Source of the DNA: Chloroflexota bacterium
GTDB taxonomy: Bacteria > Chloroflexota > Anaerolineae > Caldilineales > Caldilineaceae
Length of the DNA: 9,942 nt
Reading direction: 5' to 3'
Assembly: GCA_003577005.1 (NCBI GenBank)
Contig: QEUW01000296.1
Location: 1 to 9,942, forward strand
Shown here: positions 1 through 5,101 of the stretch, piece after piece
Numbering within the stretch: position 1 is the stretch's first letter
Layout of the letters: each line of letters begins with the position of its first letter
The notes under the pieces: generated by a model
Told to the model about the DNA's origin: nothing
Databases searched by the model: none
The model's input: the letters and a program-made list of their open reading frames with translations, nothing else
Position numbers and translations under genes: made by a program

Positions 1-420
1 GGGGAGCAGGAGATAGATCTCGGCAAGTTGCAGATGGGCCGGCAGATAGCCAGGGTCGGCGGCAATTGCTTCGATGGCTTTGGCCTCAGCGCCTGCGAGA
101 TCGCTTTGGAGAAGCAGTTCCCGTGCTTCTTCGCTCAACGTTGCAGACTGGTCCGGATCGGGCGTGGCCAGCGGGGTCGGCGTTGCGGTGGCGGTTGGGC
201 CGGGGGTCGGGGTGTCAAATGGAGTGGCTGTGGCGGTTGGCTCGGCCACGCCCACGGATGTTCCCCGCGTGCTTGCGTCACGGGTAGCCGCGGTCGGTTT
301 GGTGTCACGATTCCGCGTCGTGCTTCCAACCGAGGACACAGGCGGGCAGGCCGTGAGCAAGAGCATCAAGACAAACAAGAGGGGCACGAGCGGCCAACGG
401 CCAGCCTTCAAGAGACGCAT
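1..420 (-). CDS. Lipoprotein with Thr/Pro-rich stalk and TPR-like start (partial, runs off left edge)
   Basis: The minus strand is open from an ATG at 420 to the window edge: 140 codons, with no stop reached. Residues 1-25 form a lipoprotein signal: basic start (MRLLKAGR), hydrophobic core, then the lipobox LTAC with Cys25 as the expected lipidation site. Residues 26-92 are a low-complexity linker rich in Thr, Pro and Ala (for example PTATATPFDTPTPGPTATAT), typical of a stalk that holds a domain off the membrane. From about residue 94 the sequence turns helical. Residues 108-140, with alternating Ala/Leu, ADPGYLPAH and LAEIYL, resemble a tetratricopeptide repeat, though only about one repeat is visible. 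A GGAGG ribosome site sits 6 nt before the ATG. The gene is divergent from the ATPase gene at 640. Function is unknown; a membrane-anchored scaffold or TPR protein is the best guess. Confidence 0.82.
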   Translation of the reverse strand, partial: MRLLKAGRWPLVPLLFVLMLLLTACPPVSSVGSTTRNRDTKPTAATRDASTRGTSVGVAEPTATATPFDTPTPGPTATATPTPLATPDPDQSATLSEEARELLLQSDLAGAEAKAIEAIAADPGYLPAHLQLAEIYLLLP

Positions 421-426
421 GGGGAA

Positions 427-431
427 CCTCC
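427..431 (-). promoter_or_regulatory. Ribosome binding site of the partial lipoprotein gene
   Basis: The minus strand reads GGAGG followed by 6 nt (TTCCCC) and then the ATG at 420. This is a strong Shine-Dalgarno match at normal spacing. It fixes the start of a gene whose 3' end lies outside the window. Confidence 0.75.
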
Positions 432-443
432 AGACCTCAGTAC

Positions 444-534
444 AACGGTCAATGGTCAATGGTTAATGCTCAATGCTCAATTGAACATTAACCATTGACC
501 ATCAACCATCAACCATTGAGCATTGAGTATTAAC
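444..534. repeat. 7-bp-period array that inverts at its centre (hairpin-forming)
   Basis: From 444 to 485 the plus strand reads in steps of seven: aacggtc, aatggtc, aatggtt, aatgctc, aatgctc, aattgaa. From 486 to 534 it again steps in sevens in the opposite sense: cattaac, cattgac, catcaac, catcaac, cattgag, cattgag, tattaac. The second set is the reverse complement of the first motif family. Positions 454-468 pair perfectly with 486-500 (15 bp, 17-nt loop), and 461-480 pairs with 516-535 at 19 of 20 positions, so alternative hairpins are possible. The tract lies between two divergent genes and has no coding signal. No U-run follows, so it is not an obvious intrinsic terminator. Confidence 0.85.
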
Positions 535-599
535 CCTTAGTATAGCGGTTTTTTGAACTTCTGGCGAGTACGGAAAGATACTGAATTTCGGGATGGCTG

Positions 600-608
600 T
601 GCTATACT
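600..608 (+). promoter_or_regulatory. Candidate extended -10 promoter of the ATPase gene
   Basis: TGCTATACT combines a TG dinucleotide one base upstream with TATACT, a 5 of 6 match to the sigma-70 -10 consensus. The 17-bp position upstream (580-585, actgaa) is a poor -35, which extended -10 promoters tolerate. Transcription would begin near 615 and give a leader of about 25 nt before the ATG at 640. A second, weaker pair (TTGAAC at 553-558, GATACT at 577-582, 18-bp spacer) lies just upstream. Confidence 0.5.
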
Positions 609-639
609 ACTACGAAATCCACCGGTCTGATAGACATCC

Positions 640-1620
640 ATGATCAACGAACAGCCACTTGTTCAACTAGAGAACGTTCAGATTTACTTTACGGTTCGCA
701 GCGGATTCTTTGGCTCGCAGACAGTCAAGGCGGTGGATGGCGTGAGCCTGTCGTTGCAGGCGGGCGAAGTGGTGGCAGTCGTGGGTGAATCTGGCAGCGG
801 TAAGACAACGCTTGGCCGCGCCACGCTTGGGTTACTCAAGCCGACCGGTGGGTCGGTGCGCTTTGCTGGCCAGGAACTGGCCCAACTACGCGACCGCGAG
901 CGTAAAACTTTTCGGCGGCGTGCACAGGCCATTTTTCAAGATCCGTTTGCCAGCATCGACCCCTACATGACGATCTATGATTCGGTGGCGGAGCCGCTGG
1001 TCATCCACGGCATTGGCGATGACGCTGACCGTCGCACGCGCGTCTATCAGGCGTTGCGCGATGTGCGGCTGACGCCCCCAGAAGAGATGGGCGACCGCTA
1101 TCCGCACATGCTCTCTGGCGGCCAGCGCCAGCGCGCCGGGATTGCGCGAGCATTGGTGTTGCAGCCCGAGTTCATCCTGGCCGACGAACCGGTCTCGATG
1201 GTCGATGCGTCGAGCCGCGCCGAATTGCTCTATCTGTTGCGCGACCTGCGTGACCGTTTCCAAATCGCTTTTCTCTACATCACCCACGATATCGCCACGG
1301 CCCGCCACTTTGCCCACCGTATTGTGGTCATGTATTTGGGGCGGATTGTGGAGAGTGGCCCCGCAACTGCCGTGGTGGGCAATCCGCTCCACCCTTATAC
1401 ACGGACGCTCGTCGCCGCCGTGCCCGCACCAGACCCGGCCAATCGTCTGCGGATGCGTCCGGTCTTGCCGGGTGAACCGCCCAACCCCAGCCATTTGCCC
1501 ACCGGTTGTGCCTTTCACCCGCGCTGCCCTCAGTGGATGCGAGGAGAGTGTGAGGTAAGCAGACCGCAGCTGATTGAAGCGGAACCAGGTCATTTTGTGG
1601 CCTGTTATCTTTATCGGTGA
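640..1620 (+). CDS. Oligopeptide/dipeptide-class ABC transporter ATPase (OppF/DppF-like)
   Basis: This 326-residue cytoplasmic ATPase would power import through a peptide/nickel-class ABC transporter. All nucleotide-binding motifs are intact: Walker A GESGSGKTT at 49-57, Q-loop Gln100 in FQDPFASIDP, signature LSGGQRQR at 158-165, Walker B FILADEP at 178-184 with catalytic Glu183, and the switch His216 in THD. The C-terminal part has the family extension, with NPLHPYTR (248-255) followed by a Cys-containing tail (C290, C296, C304, C322; GCAFHPRCP). This tail marks the Opp/Dpp class and separates it from MalK-type sugar ATPases. Length is normal for OppF/DppF. The ATG at 640 has no good Shine-Dalgarno; it is chosen because the protein then starts at the expected point before the first strand. 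No OppD partner or peptide permease is adjacent. The next gene is a sugar-class binding protein 97 nt downstream. Its transported substrate cannot be read from the sequence. Confidence 0.93.
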   Translation: MINEQPLVQLENVQIYFTVRSGFFGSQTVKAVDGVSLSLQAGEVVAVVGESGSGKTTLGRATLGLLKPTGGSVRFAGQELAQLRDRERKTFRRRAQAIFQDPFASIDPYMTIYDSVAEPLVIHGIGDDADRRTRVYQALRDVRLTPPEEMGDRYPHMLSGGQRQRAGIARALVLQPEFILADEPVSMVDASSRAELLYLLRDLRDRFQIAFLYITHDIATARHFAHRIVVMYLGRIVESGPATAVVGNPLHPYTRTLVAAVPAPDPANRLRMRPVLPGEPPNPSHLPTGCAFHPRCPQWMRGECEVSRPQLIEAEPGHFVACYLYR

Positions 1621-1717
1621 AGTATCCTCCTATTGGGTATATGCACCTCCCTGATGCGCCCTATGCAGACCAGATGTTGTTCTTGAACACCTACTGAATG
1701 CTGGAAAGAAACGCTCT

Positions 1718-3040
1718 ATGCCACCATCAACCAGGCACCTGTTACGCTTACTGTTTGGCATCGTCATCTTGATGGCGACGGGCTGCGCTGTGCTTCCACG
1801 GTCGGAGCCCAGCGGCGCAGGCGCCGGCGAACCGGTGACTGTGACCTTTCTTGTGTCGGGTGGGCCGGCGGAACAGGCTGCCTACCAGGCAGTGGTCGAC
1901 CGGTTCAACACCCTGTATACTGAGATTCACGTGGAAATCATTGGCGTGCCACGCATGTCCGATTTTATCACTCGCCTCACCACCGATTTTGCCGCCGGCG
2001 CTCCGCCCGATCTCTTTATGCTCAACTATCGGCGGATGGCGCAATTTTACAACCGCGGCGCCATCGAACTGCTCGACCCCTACCTGAAAGCCGGCTCCAC
2101 GCTCAACGAAGCTGATTTCTATCCAGAGGCGTTGGACGCCTTCCGCAATGCCGCTGGCGAACTGATCTGTATGCCACAGAACGTTTCGAGCCAGGTCGTC
2201 TATTTTAACCAGGACCTCTTTGACCAGGCCGGCCTGCCCTATCCCAAAGCTGATTGGACGTGGGAAGAGTTTCGCCAGACGGCGATTACCTTGACGCTGC
2301 CCGACGAGAACGATGACACTTATCCTGACCAGTACGGCCTGGGGTTGGAGCCTGTGCTGATCCGCATGGCCGCATTCATCTGGCAAAACGGCGGCGAGCT
2401 GGTGGATGACCCGGCCAACCCCACGCACTTGGCGCTCAACGAACCGGCGGCGCGCGAGGCAATCCAGTTTGTGCTCGACCTGGCACAGAAAGATGGTGTG
2501 GTCCCTAATTACAGCGCCGAAGCGGTGGCGTCGCACCCGGACCGCTTCCTGGCCGGCAACATTGCCATGTACGTAGACAGCCGCGTCTTCACCCCCACCC
2601 TGCGCGAAACCGTCACCTTCCGTTGGGATGTAGCGCCGCTACCGCGCGGCAAACAGGTTGCCAATGTGCTGCACAGCGATGCCTACTGTATGGCCTCCGC
2701 CTCCACTGTCAAGGACGCTGCCTGGGTCTTTGTTGAGTTTGCACTGAGCGAAGAAGGGCAGACCATCGCCGCCAGGTTGGGACGAACCGTCCCCTCTATG
2801 CGCAAAGTAGCCGAGAGCGAAGCCTTTCTCGACCCGGCCCAGCCACCGGCGTCGGCGCACGTCTGGCTTGACAATATGGAGCAAAACATGCGCGCCATGC
2901 CCAGACTCGAAAACTGGAATGCAATCGAGCGCACTGCCGCTATCGAACTCGAACAGGCGTACCTGGGTTTCCAATCCTTAGAAGGGTTGCTTGCCGGCAT
3001 CGAAGCTACGGCAGCGGAGGGATTCGTGCCGATCAAATAG
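1718..3040 (+). CDS. Family 1 (sugar-type) ABC solute-binding lipoprotein
   Basis: This 440-residue protein captures a substrate, most likely a sugar or oligosaccharide, outside the membrane for a CUT1-type importer. Residues 1-23 are a lipoprotein signal ending in ATGC, with Cys23 as the lipid anchor. The mature part has family 1 hallmarks: VTVTFLVSGGP and a first helix ending in VVDRFNTLY near 40-67, the segment DFAAGAPPDLFMLN at 90-103, and VYFNQDLFDQAGLPYP at 161-176 followed by the TWEEF helix. Later, GNIAMYVDSR, and DAAWVFVEFALSEEGQ near 334-349, match the usual C-lobe pattern. Length is standard. A weak GGAAAG site lies 9 nt before the ATG. The gene converges with the minus-strand permeases at 3097 and 4026, which are of the matching class. 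Its sugar specificity cannot be deduced. The lipobox has Ala rather than Leu at -3, which is slightly unusual. Confidence 0.9.
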   Translation: MPPSTRHLLRLLFGIVILMATGCAVLPRSEPSGAGAGEPVTVTFLVSGGPAEQAAYQAVVDRFNTLYTEIHVEIIGVPRMSDFITRLTTDFAAGAPPDLFMLNYRRMAQFYNRGAIELLDPYLKAGSTLNEADFYPEALDAFRNAAGELICMPQNVSSQVVYFNQDLFDQAGLPYPKADWTWEEFRQTAITLTLPDENDDTYPDQYGLGLEPVLIRMAAFIWQNGGELVDDPANPTHLALNEPAAREAIQFVLDLAQKDGVVPNYSAEAVASHPDRFLAGNIAMYVDSRVFTPTLRETVTFRWDVAPLPRGKQVANVLHSDAYCMASASTVKDAAWVFVEFALSEEGQTIAARLGRTVPSMRKVAESEAFLDPAQPPASAHVWLDNMEQNMRAMPRLENWNAIERTAAIELEQAYLGFQSLEGLLAGIEATAAEGFVPIK

Positions 3041-3042
3041 GG

Positions 3043-3093
3043 ATAGGGAGTGGTGAGTAGAGAATCGGCGGTGGAGCTGTTCTCACTCCCTAT
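3043..3093. terminator. Hairpin between convergent genes, possible bidirectional terminator
   Basis: ATAGGGAGTG at 3043-3052 is perfectly complementary to CACTCCCTAT at 3084-3093 (10 bp, 31-nt loop). A second pairing, GAGAAT at 3060-3065 with ATTCTC at 3099-3104, runs into the last codons of the minus-strand permease. The position, in a 56-nt gap between two converging stops, suits a shared terminator. There is no clear U-run on either strand and the loop is long, so the terminator role is inferred. Confidence 0.45.
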
Positions 3094-3096
3094 TGC

Positions 3097-3912
3097 CTAT
3101 TCTCGCACCCAAATTGTAAACTGCTGGACATAGCGTTGCCCCAGCAAGAAAACAAGCACGGCGGGGGCGGTGAGGATCAAGGCGCCGGCCATAACAACCG
3201 GCCAGCGGGTGATGTCGATTTCAGAGAGGAGCCGCAGCCCAACCGGCAAGGTCATCTGAGCAGTGGAGCGCAGATAGAGGAGTGGATCGGCGAAGTCGCC
3301 CCAGACATGGAGGAAGTGCAAGACCCCCACGGCAATGAGCGCCTCGCGGGCCGAGGGTAGGGCAATGCGGCGCCATATCTGCCACGATGTTGCGCCATCC
3401 AGGCGGGCTGCCTCGTAAAACTCAGCGGGCATCCGGCGGAAGGTCCAATAGAGGAGCAGCACATAGAAGGGGCTGCCGCCAATCAGTGCGGGGGCCACCA
3501 GCGGCCAGGGTGTGTTGACCAGTTCCAGCGTCTTGAAGATAGGGAAGCGGGCCAGCCACAACGCCTTCTGTGGGGCCAGGAGTGCCGCCATAGAGAGCCA
3601 AACCAGCATCGTTTGGGGACGAGCCGGCAATTGGGTCATGGCAAAGGCAGTCAACGACGCGATCAAAAGGGTTAGGGGAACAGCCAGCGCTACCACCCGG
3701 AGTGAGTTGAATGCAAAGCGCGCCATGGGCACAACCTCCATCGCCGTGGCAAAGTTCGCAAACGATGGGCGGAAGCTAGCCGGGTCGAGCCAGATGATCG
3801 CCAGCGGTTGATGGTCGGGCCAGAGCGCACCGATCACCAGCCAGACGAGCGGGTAGACAAACGGTAGCGCCAGCAACAGGGTCAGGTGTTGGAGACGAAA
3901 GCGATTGATCAT
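3097..3912 (-). CDS. CUT1-type ABC permease, MalG-like
   Basis: This 271-residue inner-membrane protein is the second permease subunit of a sugar-type importer. Hydrophobic segments are visible near residues 10-30, 69-92, 101-117, 136-157, 190-207 and 237-257, giving the six spans usual for MalG. The EAA loop that docks the ATPase is clear at 167-188 (YEAARLDGATSWQIW then RRIALP), with the conserved Gly and LP. The start at 3912 is preferred. The frame stays open further upstream to a TTG at 3975, but those 21 extra residues are translated from the low-complexity spacer tract and have no ribosome site. The ATG at 3912 has no strong Shine-Dalgarno either. It lies 113 nt downstream of the MalF-like gene on the same strand and is probably co-transcribed with it. 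The tail ends in WVRE, shorter than the usual GAVKG-type end of this family. Confidence 0.88.
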   Translation of the reverse strand: MINRFRLQHLTLLLALPFVYPLVWLVIGALWPDHQPLAIIWLDPASFRPSFANFATAMEVVPMARFAFNSLRVVALAVPLTLLIASLTAFAMTQLPARPQTMLVWLSMAALLAPQKALWLARFPIFKTLELVNTPWPLVAPALIGGSPFYVLLLYWTFRRMPAEFYEAARLDGATSWQIWRRIALPSAREALIAVGVLHFLHVWGDFADPLLYLRSTAQMTLPVGLRLLSEIDITRWPVVMAGALILTAPAVLVFLLGQRYVQQFTIWVRE

Positions 3913-3928
3913 GAGTCGGTGGGCATTG

Positions 3929-4013
3929 GATTTGGGAGATTTGTAGAGATTTACAGAGATAAGGGAGATCGTCAAGGAGCGATGCGATCAATCCCGTCAA
4001 ACCTTCCCAAATC
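3929..4013. repeat. GAGAT decamer tract with inverted repeat between the two permease genes
   Basis: GAGAT recurs at 3936, 3946, 3956 and 3965, a spacing of 10, 10 and 9 bp; the first two copies extend to GAGATTT. GATTTGGGA at 3929-3937 is the exact inverse of TCCCAAATC at 4005-4013, so the RNA of the permease operon could fold across most of the gap. The tract fills nearly all of the 113-nt gap between the MalF-like stop and the MalG-like start. It may set the relative output of the two subunits, but that is inference. Confidence 0.65.
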
Positions 4014-4025
4014 TCCTTAAGCTCT

Positions 4026-4925
4026 TCAATAACTCCCCGTATAGTGCCAGCGACGGAGCAACAGAGATTGCACCGCCACCACAATAAAGGTGATTCCATA
4101 GAGCGTCCAGACCACTGCTGCTGCATAGCCAAAGTACAAATCGTCAAACGCCAGCCAATAGGTGTACAATGGGATAAACAACGTGGCATACCCTGGCCCT
4201 CCCTTTGTCACCACCATCGATGGCACAAAGTTCGCCTGGAGGCTGACGATCAGGTCACGCGCGGTGAGCAGCACCAGGCTTGGGATCAACATGGGCAGTG
4301 TGATAAACCGGTAACGGGCCAACGCGCCAGCGCCATCCATCTCGCTGGCCTCGTAGAGTTCGGCGGGGATAGTGCGAGTAGCGGCCAGTAGCACGACAAA
4401 GCTCTCGCCCAGTTGCCATGTCGCCATGATTACCAGTGCCCACATCGCCGGCCAGGGCTCCACCGTCCACGCCGGCGTGGGAAGAAATAGACGGTTCAAC
4501 AACAGGTTGACCGGCCCGTACAGGGGATTGAACGAGATCAACCAGATGGTGGCATAGGCGATATCAGGAATAACGGTAGGAAGATAGATAGCGGCGCGCG
4601 CAAGATGAACGCCGCGTCGCTGCGGCTTGAAGATCAGCGCAAAGAGAAAGGCCCCGCCAATCCGCAACGGCACGGCCAGCGTTAGGTAAATCAACGTGTT
4701 GCTCAACGCCACCCAGAAGAGACGGTCGTTCCAAAGCCGCTCAAAGTTGGTGATCCCGATCCAATCGGGTGGCGTCAAGGCGTCAAAACGGGTGAAGGCC
4801 AGCCCCAACGCCAAGCCCGACGGCAGGGCGATGAGCACAACCAGGCCCAGCAAATAGGGCAGGAGCATACACCACGTGGTGAGAATTATCCGATGTTTTG
4901 CAGACAAGATCTTCATCCAGACCAT
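4026..4925 (-). CDS. CUT1-type ABC permease, MalF-like
   Basis: This 299-residue membrane protein is the first permease subunit of the sugar-type importer and pairs with the MalG-like protein encoded next. Hydrophobic spans are visible near residues 13-45, 70-97, 112-131, 160-181, 208-226 and 264-290. The EAA loop is at 191-212 (YEASEMDGAGALARYRF then ITLPML), with the conserved Gly and LP. The segment TKGGPGYATLFIPLYTY at 240-256 is a further family hallmark. Length is normal for the short MalF form that lacks the large periplasmic loop of the enteric protein. Two starts are possible: ATG at 4925 or ATG at 4916 (MKILSAKHR). Neither has a Shine-Dalgarno, and the predicted promoter favours 4916. 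The gene is divergent from the Asp-box protein gene at 5102. No ATPase of MalK type is present in the window. Confidence 0.9.
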   Translation of the reverse strand: MVWMKILSAKHRIILTTWCMLLPYLLGLVVLIALPSGLALGLAFTRFDALTPPDWIGITNFERLWNDRLFWVALSNTLIYLTLAVPLRIGGAFLFALIFKPQRRGVHLARAAIYLPTVIPDIAYATIWLISFNPLYGPVNLLLNRLFLPTPAWTVEPWPAMWALVIMATWQLGESFVVLLAATRTIPAELYEASEMDGAGALARYRFITLPMLIPSLVLLTARDLIVSLQANFVPSMVVTKGGPGYATLFIPLYTYWLAFDDLYFGYAAAVVWTLYGITFIVVAVQSLLLRRWHYTGSY

Positions 4926-4928
4926 TTT

Positions 4929-4957
4929 ATCATAGTGGGTGACATGGCCGTTATCCA
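4929..4957 (-). promoter_or_regulatory. Candidate sigma-70 promoter of the permease operon
   Basis: On the minus strand TGGATA (4957-4952; 4 of 6 to TTGACA) is followed after exactly 17 bp by TATGAT (4934-4929; 5 of 6 to TATAAT). Transcription would begin near 4922, just downstream of the ATG at 4925. The ATG at 4916 would then serve with a leader of only a few nucleotides. Confidence 0.45.
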
Positions 4958-4975
4958 GCGGCTGTTATTGGATAA
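4951..4975. promoter_or_regulatory. Operator-like inverted repeat over the permease -35 box
   Basis: TTATCCA at 4951-4957 and TGGATAA at 4969-4975 are perfect 7-bp inverted arms separated by 11 bp. The left arm covers the predicted -35 of the permease promoter, where a repressor would block transcription. The perfect palindrome AAGAGCTCTT follows at 4976-4985. No regulator gene is in the window, so the cognate protein is unknown. A plain hairpin in the leader of a transcript coming from the right is the alternative. Confidence 0.4.
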
Positions 4976-4985
4976 AAGAGCTCTT

Positions 4986-5042
4986 GGTAGATAGGAAGCA
5001 GGTAGGTAGACAGGTCGTGCATATGATTTCCCTATCTACCTG
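4986..5042. repeat. GGTAG-rich hairpin tract upstream of the Asp-box protein gene
   Basis: GGTAGATAGG at 4986-4995 pairs perfectly with CCTATCTACC at 5031-5040. An overlapping alternative pairs 4999-5009 with 5032-5042 through one G-T wobble. GGTAG also recurs at 5001, 5005 and 5056. The loop contains TATGAT at 5022-5027, a possible -10 for the plus-strand gene at 5102, but it lacks a convincing -35. The tract is noncoding. Confidence 0.6.
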
Positions 5043-5086
5043 TTTACCCAAACCTGGTAGGTGGTTCGATGGTTCGTGTAATTGAT

Positions 5087-5091
5087 GGAGG
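5087..5091 (+). promoter_or_regulatory. Ribosome binding site of the Asp-box surface protein gene
   Basis: GGAGG lies 10 nt before the ATG at 5102. It supports this start over the internal ATG at 5111, which would be 19 nt away. Confidence 0.65.
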
Positions 5092-5101
5092 CTGAATTCC
5101 G

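Noticed and set aside
28..498. Plus-strand open frame of 156 codons at the left edge
   Set aside because: Its Cys/Gly/Arg-rich translation is compositional noise. The minus strand of the same region encodes a lipoprotein with signal, lipobox, stalk and ribosome site, and the frame ends inside the heptad array.
444..534. CRISPR array
   Set aside because: The units are 7 bp with no spacers and reverse orientation at the centre, unlike CRISPR repeats of 23-47 bp separated by unique spacers.
886..1593. 235-codon minus-strand frame inside the ATPase gene
   Set aside because: It is antisense to an ATPase with every motif intact and shows no domain of its own.
1621..1717. Promoter or terminator between the ATPase and the family 1 binding protein
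   Set aside because: No -35/-10 pair of acceptable quality and no stable stem-loop with a U-run could be found in these 97 bp, so nothing is called.
3913..3975. 21-residue N-terminal extension of the MalG-like protein from a TTG start
   Set aside because: The extension is translated from the GAGAT repeat tract and has no Shine-Dalgarno. The ATG at 3912 gives a normal MalG N-terminus.
5077..5082. TGTAAT as -10 box for the Asp-box protein gene
   Set aside because: The start of transcription would fall within the ribosome site at 5087-5091, and the matching -35 is poor.
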